A stretch of 35,231 bases of DNA, taken from an uncultured Planctomycetota bacterium. GTDB taxonomy: Bacteria; Planctomycetota; Phycisphaerae; Phycisphaerales; UBA5793. The stretch lies in NCBI GenBank assembly GCA_900696685.1, contig CAADHA010000087.1:1-35231 (forward strand), read 5' to 3'. Shown one piece after another: positions 18,701 through 26,729 of this stretch. Numbering within the stretch: the first letter of the stretch is position 1; each line of letters starts with the position of its first letter. The notes under the pieces are model-generated. The model saw only the letters and a program-made list of their open reading frames with translations. It was not told the origin of the DNA and made no database searches. A program made the translations under genes and the position numbers.

Positions 18701-21700
18701 CGCTCACGAACCGCACTTTCGACGGTGTGCATGGTCGCGCCACGAGCATTGTGCGGAACGCCGCTCAGTCAGGACTGCCAGGCTGGGGCGGCAGTGGACA
18801 CGAGGGCCTGACCTACTCAGGCTGGACGGACCGAAATGCCGACGGCGGCGCCGTTGAGACCGAGTACGTCTACGACCTCCTCGGCCGCCAGATCGAGCGC
18901 ATCGCCCCCGGGGGAATCTCGTCCTACACCGTGCGCGAGACACGCTCCATCGAATCGCGGCCCTACATGCTCTACTACGCGGAGGTCACGCTGCCGCACA
19001 AGGAGAGCACGGCATTCAACGGAGACGCGACGATCGCCTGGTTCAACGCCGGCGGCGAGCCCATCGGCACGAGCAACTACGGAATCAGCGCGATCGTTAC
19101 AACTCCAGCGCTTGACTACACCCTCACCGATGAGCTCGGTCGCTCTCGCATCACGCATCTGCTCTCCGGCCTCGTGCAGAAGCGCGAAGACTGGCACGAT
19201 CTCGAGCAGGATCCGTACGTCACCGCTTTCATCTACGACGATGCCGGGCGCCTCGCGACCACGACCGACCCGATCGGCACCATCACCGAGAACGCCGCGT
19301 ACGATGTCCTCGGCCGCGTGCTCGAAGTCAAGGTCGGTCAGACCGGCGGGAGCAACGTGACCGTCGCCGAATACTTCTACGATTTCGACCACGGCGGAAC
19401 ACCCGGCAGCCCGGCGCAGGGCCTTGGCAACGGCAATCTGACCTACGTCCGGGAGCACGTGGACGGCAGCAACGTGCGCGACACACTGCGTGACTTCGAT
19501 TTCCGCGACCGGCCGTATCGGACGCTCAACGAGATCCCGCCCCACGATTTCGTGGTCTACGACAACGCTGATCGCGTCATCGAGCGCGGAGTCTTCCAGG
19601 ACACGCCAACCGGCATCGGCACTCCCCTGAGTGATCGCGGTCTCTATGTGAAGTCACACTACAGCCAGCGCGGGCTTGTCTACCGGCAGTCGATTGCCAC
19701 TGATCCGACCAGCGGCAGCCCCGAGTTCCTTCAAACCAACTCTTGGTTCGATCCCAATGGCCGAACCGTCGTCCAGTGGTCGCCCAACTCGCCGATCATC
19801 AAGCGCGAGTTCGACGGCCTCGGTCGCACCACCGCCTCCTACGTCGTCCGCGACGGAGACTTGTACACCTATGGCCCGGGCCGGAACAGCACTCCACCCA
19901 TCGACGATGATGGGAGCCTCTCTCCGAGTCTCCCATATGACATCGTGCTGGAGCAGACCAAATACGAGTACACGGCCGATGATCGACTGGAGTTCGTCAC
20001 CGCCTTGCGCCGCGTTCACGATGATGCGGCCACGGATGGGCCGCTTACCTACAACGGCGCTTCAAGCACTGCCCTCGGTGTTCCCGGTTACGTCGGCCAC
20101 TACTACGACGCCTTCAACCGCCGTATCCGCACCGTCAACATCGGCACCAACGACACGACCGACGATCGCTTTGAGTCCGGCAATGCGGCGCCGACCTGGC
20201 CACCGGGCGAAGTGCCCGAGTGGGACGACATCGATTTCGAGGACTACCTCGTCAGCGCCACCGAGTACGACGAGCGCGGCCGGCCCTACCTCACGACCGA
20301 TCCCGAGGGCAAGCAGGCCCGCATCTTCTTCGACGCCATGCATCGCCGCATCGCCGTTGCGGAGAATTACGTGGACGCCGATGTCACCGGATGGTCGGCG
20401 GGCAACGGCCGATGGACCATTACCGGCGTGGGCGGTTCATCGGGTGAGACGGATGAAGATCGGGTGACGAGTGTTGTCTACGACGGAGCCGGCAATATAT
20501 CCAAGCAGATCGCCCACATCCCCGGTGGAGATCTCCAGGAGACGCAGTACTTGTATGCCGCCGCGCCGGCGAACCTGCTCAGCGAGGTGCGGTACCCGAA
20601 CGAATCGACCGGAATTGCGGGAACGACGCGCGAGTACAAAGTTCTCTACGAATACAACCGGCTCGGCGAACTCGCCTCCGTCGAGGATCAGAACGAGACG
20701 CTCCACGAATACACGCGCGATGACCTCGGCCGAGTGACGCTCGACGCCGTTACGTTGGCGATGAGCAGCCCGATCGACGACTGGGTGCTCTCCATCGGCG
20801 TGGACTACGACGACTTCGGCCGATTTGACAAGGTCACCTCCTACACGACCACCGCCCACACGACTGTCAAGAACCAGGCGGAGTTCGCCTACACGCCGCT
20901 GTGGCAAATCAAGGAGGCGTACCAGGATTACGACAGCGCCGTCGCCTACGACGGCTCGGGCGTGCCGACCGGCAACACGGTGCGCGTCCGCTACGCCTAC
21001 TCCACCGCCGATTTCGACTCCGGCAACTTCAGCCGGCTCGCCACCATCACCTATCCAGACGGAACTGACTTCAACCAGTACTACGGCACGAGCGCCGCGG
21101 ACCTTGATGACCACATCGGCCGCCTGACTCGCATGCGCGTCGGCTCAAGCGGCGCCAACACCGTCAAGTACCAGCACGTCGGCCTGGGGATGGTTGCCGA
21201 AGTGGATTACCCGGTCATCGACGTCCAACTCGACCGCACCGTCAGCCACGACGGCAAGCGCAACAACCAGGGCTTCACCAGCCAGACGTCCGGCATCTAT
21301 CCGGGCTGGGACCGCTTCGGCCGGGTCAAGAAGCACGTCTGGGTCGATGGCGGCTACACGACCGGCACGGGCGGCAATCCCAATGTCCCGCCCCTCGCCG
21401 AGATCGACTACACCTACGACCGCTCCAGCAACCGTCTCACCCGCACCGACGCCCGGCCCGGCGCTTCATGGGCCGATCGCGACTTCCGCTACGAGTACGA
21501 TGGCCTCGACCGCCTCGTACAAGCCGACCGCGGCGCCGAGGGCGGGTCGTGGTCCGCGGCCGTGGGCGGGCAGCAGTGGGCGCTGGACATGCTCGGCAAC
21601 TGGGATTCGATCTACAATGACACCAACGGCGATGGCAACTACACCTCATCCAGCCCCGACGAGGAGCAGGAACGCGCCCACAACTTCGCCAACGAGATCG

Positions 21701-23316
21701 AGGACATTACCTCCCTGCCCTTCGCCTACGACGCGGCCGGTAACATGACCGAGCAGGATCTGCCCGCGACGGCCACGAAGTACTACACCCACGATGCCTG
21801 GAATCGCCTCACGGCCGTCAGCATAGATGCGGCCGCGCTCGGCGAATACGAGTACAATGCCCTGCACTGGCGCACGCTGAAGCGGGCTCGCTCCCCCGGC
21901 GCCGGCGGCCTTGACGAGATGCGGCTCATGTACTACTCCGCCAATTGGCAACTTCTTGAGGAACGCATCGACCGCTCATGGACCTCGGGCTTCACCGAAG
22001 ACGAGCGGGCCCAGACCTTCTGGGGCAAGCGCTACATCGACGATGCCGTGGCCCGCAGGCGCGACCGGGATGCCAACGGCACATACGACAACAACTTCTT
22101 CTACGTCACCGACGCCCAGTTCAGCACCGTCGCGATGGTCAGCGCCAGCAATGCGCGCGTGGTTGAACGCACCACCTACGACTCCTACGGCAAGGCGCGG
22201 CACCACTTCGGCGGCGACGTGACCGGCGACGGCGCCGCGACGGCCGCAGGTGATGATGCCGCGCTGGTAACAACCATCGGCTTGGGCAGCAACTCAATTG
22301 GTCAGGCCAACTACAAGGCCGAGCAGGATCTCAATCGTGACGGCACAATCAGCACGGCCGACCGGACGACGCTTGCTGGGCTGACCGGCGGGGCAGACCA
22401 GGCGGCGCTGGCGAGCGGGATGGTTTCTTTCACCACGACGGGTAGTGGAGGCTCGACCGTGCATGGGCCGGACAATCCCATCGCGTGGGACGGCTATGTC
22501 TTCAACGCCGAGACGGGCCAGTATCTCGTACGCTTCCGCTGGTACGACCCGGTGCTGGGACGGTGGTTGGAACGGGACTTCCTCAATTATCCCGAGGGCC
22601 TCAACTCACTACAGTATTGCAAGTCGCAACCCCTCGGCCTACTTGACCCCAACGGTTTGGCGTCATGCTCGCCTCCTGGTTTCCAACAGCCAGACTCCGT
22701 TTGGCAGTTGATGCAAGATCCGGAGTACAACCTTCGGACGCAAACGTCGTATAAACTCGCGCGATGGTTTTGCCCCACAGTTGCTGGAATAGAGACCTTC
22801 CTGGTTGAAGTGACACCAGATATCAGCATCAGGATTGGAATCTATCATACGATCGACGACTCCTTCGAATGTTGCCGAGGCAACAGGAAATTGACGTGTA
22901 CCCGTAAGGGCTTCCGTGTGATCTTCGGTTTTGAGGCCAAAGCAGAGGCCGAGTGGGAACTGGAGGTGGCCACAGACAATTCTTGCAACGCGGATTGCCC
23001 TACAGACGGTCGATACTACGAAATCCTAGTTGGCACTCATGGAAAGGCTAACTGGTTTGGCGCCAAGGTGAAGGCCAAACTGCAGTTGGGGTACTTGATC
23101 ACTCCTGAACTCGAAGGACTTCAGATTGGCCAGTGCGGCGTCGAACTTGGTCTCCCTGGCGGTGTGTCGTACGGCGGTGAGGTGATTGACAATGGCACAG
23201 TTGCTGAAATAGCAGCACATCTTAGCGCGACGGTCGGCGCAGGCGCCAAATTCTCGGTTGGTTCCTTTGGTTCTTGGGTCACGGAGTGTACGGACACAGG
23301 CGAGTGTTGTGATTAG
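15775..23316 (+). CDS. Giant secreted RHS/YD-repeat protein with dockerin-like insert and unique C-terminal tip
   Basis: This protein of about 2,513 residues starts at 15775, not at upstream in-frame codons. The start is preceded by AGGAA and a signal peptide follows (RILAIASFCWALAIS to YA). Residues about 30-360 are a cysteine-rich, acidic region of unknown fold. At about 362 the RHS part begins (LSQSPVHLFSGSKAETVIDLSVPLL), and YD repeats such as RYEYDGLDRLVQADRG run to about 2,290. A dockerin-like double EF-hand (GDVTGDG, then DLNRDGTISTADRTTL) lies at about 2147-2203. The core closes with YVFNAETGQYLVRFRWYDP and DPNGLA. The last roughly 220 residues are a unique tip rich in cysteines and beta strands. 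RHS shells enclose and release the tip, which is often a toxin. Here its activity is unknown. Confidence 0.9.
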   Translation: MTLNRAARILAIASFCWALAISPDINVSYAQIAESLACEITLYEDEVEIDTCCFTCDSELSVLVEYSFWWDECSGGECSDDFEDYRKETYPVIDAVIPFFRCNEGQVANSVSWRGIVNVSEFTKGHPNFANCGSGGDELEVLVVLQGGNEFGTNANWTVYAFYPPRQDPNSWQPGPADSWASAGVSGAEADCDSGHWQVFQDVCNQGEPPIECQYPHPETCELGCRACPVPEPEHFGETEVTISVTGAASGPLDCDDLKDLVRNKCDLGESLTPVQILELLYNTDGECGPTWTCESIVLCLLDILERALTEQEAEAVIDQLDEWFTGENECPDGSAITNPPNPDDVLDGRDDKFPTTCPDGAGELSQSPVHLFSGSKAETVIDLSVPLLGDDFQVIRSYTSNPAYGGAGLVGEGWTLSCFDYIVPAYVIHIGFAWGDPREWRVAGGGVYYLSGGSAGLEETTLGSVDVYKETHEGERVRYYYRNQSSPLDVLNGMLYQEEDWYGNIRRYDYNLSFGEPRLESIFLGGTDEPTSEAVIRFTWDIGHPKGRLLYMQVLRWESSVLREVERVGYLYQADGVNDHLGSPGDLIQVTHRTHLDRVESGPSDSHERITQYRYHRENVTPGTGDDRLEVEGGNHQLKLVINPEQIEYIAQQRNEESGGTLYPIVSKALKQTAADLLEAADDDEVFSPTVGDPILLIDLASKIIGYETSGLGRVATQFLQTGGCGCSGASAQGLKQTYTYFTNGTNDEYRSVRIVEELYDESVPEYADFRTLYYDVEGLQSSPTGPYTAPYLVNRAIVEPTGDEREWVWHYEYNTGSDRTLKFMMTPSAMSAYTPADATNPASYTAHTDEGLVYAYTFADYRLGETRLGEGKHSNTVGDYTLVSKTTYNSTREWLADSVERFRVAGSANADDVEKAIFEYGFFSSTDRVAWIRIKTEAELVSENGPGISSGYYESYELYNSSGENTWSRAADHSLTNRTFDGVHGRATSIVRNAAQSGLPGWGGSGHEGLTYSGWTDRNADGGAVETEYVYDLLGRQIERIAPGGISSYTVRETRSIESRPYMLYYAEVTLPHKESTAFNGDATIAWFNAGGEPIGTSNYGISAIVTTPALDYTLTDELGRSRITHLLSGLVQKREDWHDLEQDPYVTAFIYDDAGRLATTTDPIGTITENAAYDVLGRVLEVKVGQTGGSNVTVAEYFYDFDHGGTPGSPAQGLGNGNLTYVREHVDGSNVRDTLRDFDFRDRPYRTLNEIPPHDFVVYDNADRVIERGVFQDTPTGIGTPLSDRGLYVKSHYSQRGLVYRQSIATDPTSGSPEFLQTNSWFDPNGRTVVQWSPNSPIIKREFDGLGRTTASYVVRDGDLYTYGPGRNSTPPIDDDGSLSPSLPYDIVLEQTKYEYTADDRLEFVTALRRVHDDAATDGPLTYNGASSTALGVPGYVGHYYDAFNRRIRTVNIGTNDTTDDRFESGNAAPTWPPGEVPEWDDIDFEDYLVSATEYDERGRPYLTTDPEGKQARIFFDAMHRRIAVAENYVDADVTGWSAGNGRWTITGVGGSSGETDEDRVTSVVYDGAGNISKQIAHIPGGDLQETQYLYAAAPANLLSEVRYPNESTGIAGTTREYKVLYEYNRLGELASVEDQNETLHEYTRDDLGRVTLDAVTLAMSSPIDDWVLSIGVDYDDFGRFDKVTSYTTTAHTTVKNQAEFAYTPLWQIKEAYQDYDSAVAYDGSGVPTGNTVRVRYAYSTADFDSGNFSRLATITYPDGTDFNQYYGTSAADLDDHIGRLTRMRVGSSGANTVKYQHVGLGMVAEVDYPVIDVQLDRTVSHDGKRNNQGFTSQTSGIYPGWDRFGRVKKHVWVDGGYTTGTGGNPNVPPLAEIDYTYDRSSNRLTRTDARPGASWADRDFRYEYDGLDRLVQADRGAEGGSWSAAVGGQQWALDMLGNWDSIYNDTNGDGNYTSSSPDEEQERAHNFANEIEDITSLPFAYDAAGNMTEQDLPATATKYYTHDAWNRLTAVSIDAAALGEYEYNALHWRTLKRARSPGAGGLDEMRLMYYSANWQLLEERIDRSWTSGFTEDERAQTFWGKRYIDDAVARRRDRDANGTYDNNFFYVTDAQFSTVAMVSASNARVVERTTYDSYGKARHHFGGDVTGDGAATAAGDDAALVTTIGLGSNSIGQANYKAEQDLNRDGTISTADRTTLAGLTGGADQAALASGMVSFTTTGSGGSTVHGPDNPIAWDGYVFNAETGQYLVRFRWYDPVLGRWLERDFLNYPEGLNSLQYCKSQPLGLLDPNGLASCSPPGFQQPDSVWQLMQDPEYNLRTQTSYKLARWFCPTVAGIETFLVEVTPDISIRIGIYHTIDDSFECCRGNRKLTCTRKGFRVIFGFEAKAEAEWELEVATDNSCNADCPTDGRYYEILVGTHGKANWFGAKVKAKLQLGYLITPELEGLQIGQCGVELGLPGGVSYGGEVIDNGTVAEIAAHLSATVGAGAKFSVGSFGSWVTECTDTGECCD
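21472..22577 (+). repeat. Direct repeat, copy 1: end of the RHS core
   Basis: This 1,106-base segment encodes the last part of the RHS core, including the dockerin-like insert. It recurs at a constant offset of 3,033 bases (24505-25610), with no indel at the positions I checked. About two dozen amino acid substitutions separate the copies over roughly 368 codons. The repeat stops just before the variable tip in both copies. Confidence 0.9.
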
Positions 23317-23327
23317 AGGAGCTCGGA

Positions 23328-24410
23328 ATGGTTTGTAATTTTTACCTCTCTGCGGTTCTAACAGCAGTTCAATTCCAGCCTGGTCCAGTATCGGACTATT
23401 TTAGGAATGCAAAGGGTCTAGAGTTTGATGAGTCTCCCATCGTTACCGTAAACGGCCATCGCATGCCTTCCCGTTTCAAGGTGTCGTGCCACGGAGACGT
23501 CGGGATAAACGTTCCGGAAGCTACAGACATTGAGTTCGCGCTGGTAACACCGCGATCTGTTAATGTAGACGGCCTTTCGTTCAAAGTGGATCGGCCGTTC
23601 TACATCGCGGCAACGGAGTTATCCAACGCGCAGTACGCATCACTTTCATCATTGGGCGGTGTGTACTATGAATATGATGATTTCGTCGTCCATCAATCCG
23701 TGGCCGCGAGAATGGATCCGAACGTGGCGACACGCTGGCTTCCTCTTATCGAGGAGTACCTCCGTCGCCCGAACGCCCCAGCGCTGACATTGACACTCGG
23801 CGAAGCGGGGGATGGTGCACGGACTCTCATGGTACGATCTGGATTGAATGTGCGACTGCCGCGGTTGGCTGAGTGGTTCGTGGCTGCCAGAGGGTACAAG
23901 GAATCAGAGTTCTGGTGGGGAGATGAGGTTGATGAGACGCTCATAGCATGGAGATCGAACGCACCGACGACAAGGAACAGCTTTGAGTTCTTTCGAGATG
24001 TCAATGACGGAGTGCCGAATCCGTTAGGACTCTACAACGTGTTTGGTAATGCCGGAGAACTTGTAGTCCCGTCATTGGCTGAGCGAGAGGTGCTGCGACA
24101 GCGATATGGGCCCTTTGGTAAGACAGATCTGGCCCAGAAGGAGGATTCCGCCCCGGGCTATGCTATAGATGATTATAGCGCCTTTTCACTTGGCGGGTCG
24201 GTTGATCCGCCGTTGGGCGAGAATCTTCCTTTCCTAGACAAGGATGGCGCGAGAGGTGTGTTTCGAGAGAGCACAACTTCGCTGCGCAGAATAGTGCTGA
24301 GGCATCAGTTTCTCGGCGACTTGTACTGGTGCGCCTCACCGCTATGGGCGACGGGAACGCGGTTTGTCGTCGAGGTTCCGGATGGAGACGTGCTTATTGA
24401 AGAGCAGTGA
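23328..24410 (+). CDS. FGE/SUMF1-fold protein, probable partner of the first RHS tip
   Basis: This 360-residue protein shows the formylglycine-generating-enzyme (C-type-lectin-like) fold in diverged form. PFYIAATELSNAQYASL lies at 90-106, VRLPRLAEWFVAARG at 175-189, WWGDEVDE at 196-203, PNPLGLYNVFGNAGELV at 230-246 and GTRFVVEVPDG at 343-353. I find no pair corresponding to the copper-binding catalytic cysteines of FGE; only Cys335 is near the expected place. It is therefore probably not an active sulfatase-maturing enzyme. No clear signal peptide is seen. It begins 11 bases after the RHS stop, with an AGAGGAG ribosome-binding site, exactly where an immunity gene normally lies. Its base composition is more AT-rich than the RHS core. 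An immunity, inhibitor or accessory role is inferred from position only. Confidence 0.7.
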   Translation: MVCNFYLSAVLTAVQFQPGPVSDYFRNAKGLEFDESPIVTVNGHRMPSRFKVSCHGDVGINVPEATDIEFALVTPRSVNVDGLSFKVDRPFYIAATELSNAQYASLSSLGGVYYEYDDFVVHQSVAARMDPNVATRWLPLIEEYLRRPNAPALTLTLGEAGDGARTLMVRSGLNVRLPRLAEWFVAARGYKESEFWWGDEVDETLIAWRSNAPTTRNSFEFFRDVNDGVPNPLGLYNVFGNAGELVVPSLAEREVLRQRYGPFGKTDLAQKEDSAPGYAIDDYSAFSLGGSVDPPLGENLPFLDKDGARGVFRESTTSLRRIVLRHQFLGDLYWCASPLWATGTRFVVEVPDGDVLIEEQ

Positions 24411-24416
24411 TTGTGC

Positions 24417-24507
24417 GGCCACCATGGTCGAAGGGAGCGATGGTAGTACACCCAGCGAAACTCCCGCAATCCGTGTCGCACGCCATCGTGATGGTCGCCG
24501 TGTCGCC
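24417..24507 (-). pseudogene. Short remnant of the cysteine-rich tail protein 3' region
   Basis: Read on the minus strand this stretch encodes GDTATITMACDTDCGSF and onward. That matches GGAATLTMACDTDCSSF in the larger remnant at 26730-27170. At base level 24455-24507 agrees with 26881-26933 at 43 of 53 positions by my count. It ends exactly where the second RHS copy begins. It is far too short to be a gene. Confidence 0.65.
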
Positions 24508-25610
24508 GATCGCGACTTCCGCTACGAGTATGACGGCCTCGACCGCCTCGTGCAGGCCGACCGCGGGGCCGAAGGGGGCTCATGGTCCTCTGCCGTGGGC
24601 GGGCAGCAGTGGGCGCTGGACATGCTCGGCAACTGGGACTCGATCTTCAACGACTCCAACGGCGATGGCAACTACACCTCGTCCAGCCCGGACGAAGAGC
24701 AGGAACGCACCCACAACTTCGCCAACGAGATCGAGGACATCACCTCTCTGCCCTTCGCCTACGACGCGGCCGGCAACATGACCGAGCAGGATCTGCCCGC
24801 GGCAGCCACGAAGTACTACACGCATGACGCCTGGAACCGCCTCACCGCCGTGAGCATCGACGCGGCCGATCTTGGCGAATACGAGTACAATGCCCTGCAC
24901 TGGAGCACGGTGAAGCGATCGCGCACGCCCGGCGCCGGCAGCATTGACGAGATGCGCCTCATGTACTACTCCGCCAACTGGCAACTTCTCGAGGAACGCA
25001 TCGACCGCTCGTGGACTTCGGGCTTCACCGAGGATGAGCGCGCCCAGACCTTCTGGGGCAAGCGCTACATCGACGACGCCGTGGCGCGGCGCCGCGACCG
25101 AGATGTCAACGGGACGTACGACAACAACTTCTTCTATGTGACCGATGCGCAATTCAGCGCGGTCGCGATGGTCAGCGCCAGCAATGCGCGCGTGGTCGAA
25201 CGAGCCACCTACGACGCCTACGGCAAAGCGCGACACCACTTCGGCGGCGACGTGACCGGCGACGGGGCGGCGACGGCCGCAGGTGATGATGCGGCGCTGG
25301 TGACGACAATCGGCTTGGGCAGCAATTCGATCGGCCAGGTGAACTACAAGGCCGAGCAGGATCTCAATCGTGACGGGCAGATCACGACCGCCGACCGGAC
25401 GACACTTGCGGCGCTCACCGGCGGGGCCGATCAGGCGGCGCTGGCGAGCGGGATGGTTTCCTTCACGACGACCGGCAGTGGCGGCTCCACGGTCCACGGG
25501 CCGGACAACTCCATTGCCTGGGACGGATATGTCTTCAACGCCGAGACGGGCCAGTATCTTGTTCGGTTCCGATGGTACGACCCGATGCTCGGAAGGTGGA
25601 TCGAGAAGGA
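24505..25610 (+). repeat. Direct repeat, copy 2: end of the RHS core
   Basis: Partner of 21472-22577 at a fixed 3,033-base offset. Recombination between the copies would delete the first tip and the FGE-fold gene and would join the main RHS gene to the second tip. Confidence 0.9.
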
Positions 25611-25713
25611 TCCGATGGAGTTCATAGAGGGAATGAATCTCTACCAAGTCACATCGAGCCATCCAGTGACTCATACAGATCCGCTCGGATTGGGTCCAAT
25701 GGTTGGTATCTAG
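24505..25713 (+). pseudogene. Orphan RHS core fragment (second cassette)
   Basis: This second copy of the RHS core end has no signal peptide, no N-terminal RHS part and no credible start codon of its own. The frame opens at an ATG inside the preceding gene, at 24364. It includes the dockerin-like insert (GDVTGDG and DLNRDGQITTADRTTL), then YVFNAETGQYLVRFRWYDP and the tip hinge DPLGLG. It then stops at 25711-25713 after PMVGI. A one-base loss in the GGG run near 25692-25694 would explain why the tip continues in another frame. Such orphan copies are known from other bacteria as reserve tips that replace the active one by recombination. Confidence 0.85.
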
Positions 25714-26297
25714 ATGCCTGCAGACAGGCCCTGGGACTCCCGCGCAAGCACACTCCTGTTTTGGATGCATGGGAAGAAGGATTGAAGGAAGGGGCAAATG
25801 ACGGGTATTTCGCAGTTTGCGAGGGCTTCGGCGAAGTAATCACGCTGGGAGCATGGCCTGATCAGTGGACAGATGCAGTTCAGTACGATCCAAACGACCC
25901 AAATCTGAAGTGCAGTGAAGTGATCGGTGGCATTGCTGGCCCGTGCGTTGCCGCATACGGAGCTGGTATGGGTGTCACTGCGGCAGGCAAACTCATTCGC
26001 ATTGGCGGTCAGCCACTTTATGAGATCACGTTTCTCCGTCCCGGACCCAATGTGTTCAAGATAATCAGTCGGCCTCTGCGCATCGGATTCCGAATCGATC
26101 GAGCTCATCACGGTCAACCGTGGGGGCATCCACACTTGTGGCGGTGGGGGATTCTCTCCCTGCTGTTCTTGCCAGATAATGTCGAAGCTGACTGCAGTGA
26201 CATCGCCGCCGATCATCCAGGTGGAGATGCGGCATTGGTAGTGTGCGCCGAATGCGATACGGCTACTGCAGACACGAACACTGAAGAGGAGGAATGA
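25695..26297 (+). pseudogene. Second RHS tip (candidate toxin), out of frame with its core
   Basis: Two hundred codons are open in the frame that continues from DPLGLG as SNGWYLDACRQALGLP. The first part (EGLKEGANDGYFAVCEGFGEVITLGAWPDQW, shown here only by its ends) looks like the pre-toxin segment that follows many RHS cores. A hydrophobic glycine-rich stretch (IAGPCVAAYGAGMGVTAAGK) comes next. Then comes a domain with the His-rich motif HHGQPWGHPHLWRW, which could be an active site. I do not recognise the toxin family. The tail is acidic (TEEEE). There is no good start codon after the frameshift, so it is probably silent unless it is corrected or reached by slippage. The following gene encodes its likely immunity protein. 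Confidence 0.6.
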
Positions 26298-26301
26298 TCT
26301 G

Positions 26302-26535
26302 ATGAGTGACGACTTCCAACCGCCGAGTTTTGTGGAAGGTTCCCTTGAGCTCCGTTATGAGAATGGAGAAGTCTGCGTTTATGGAACCCCGGATGGGCTC
26401 TTGCGGCTCGCGGATCTGTGCAAGCAGCTAGCCGACCAAGCAAAACCCCGTCGATCAAAGCACATCCACCTTGAGGATTATCAATTCCTCACAATCCGAT
26501 CGCTTCCTGGTACTGTAGCAGTGTTCTCGCAATGA
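26302..26535 (+). CDS. Imm32-like immunity protein for the second RHS tip
   Basis: This small 77-residue soluble protein follows the pattern SLELRYENGEVCVYGTPDGL, then RLADLCKQLAD, then a conserved HIHLEDYQFL and a final beta strand. I associate that pattern with the Imm32 family of polymorphic-toxin immunity proteins. Its ATG lies 5 bases after the second tip's stop. A strong AGAGGAGGA ribosome-binding site lies inside the end of the tip coding region. Position and size fit an antitoxin of the tip. The family assignment is from memory and moderate. Confidence 0.65.
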   Translation: MSDDFQPPSFVEGSLELRYENGEVCVYGTPDGLLRLADLCKQLADQAKPRRSKHIHLEDYQFLTIRSLPGTVAVFSQ

Positions 26536-26729
26536 CCGCACCTGGCCCTGAACTCGCAGCGGCATCAGGCGGAATAGGATCCGACTGCTTTCGGCCACGA
26601 CATTCGATGTTTGTGACATAGCTTGCTCATGGATGACGCACACGTTAACTATATTCGAGAGCACGTGTTCGCCGCTGCTGAGGCCGAGCGGCGCGGCCAC
26701 CGACTCCCATGGCTTGTTTTGTCCTGGAT
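26536..26729. other. Intergenic stretch between the RHS array and tail-gene remnants
   Basis: No supported gene is present. A 43-codon plus-strand frame at 26629-26760 (MDDAHVNYIREHVF) runs across most of it but has no clear ribosome-binding site and no known relative. I do not call it a gene. Confidence 0.4.

Noticed and set aside
24364..24504. In-frame start for the second RHS fragment at 24364
   Set aside because: This ATG lies inside the FGE-fold gene in another frame. The codons up to 24504 are those of an antisense tail remnant, so it is not a designed start.
24580..25797. Long minus-strand open frame (405 codons) opposite the second RHS copy
   Set aside because: A similar open stretch is expected opposite the first RHS copy because the sequence is duplicated. 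The plus strand clearly encodes RHS repeats.
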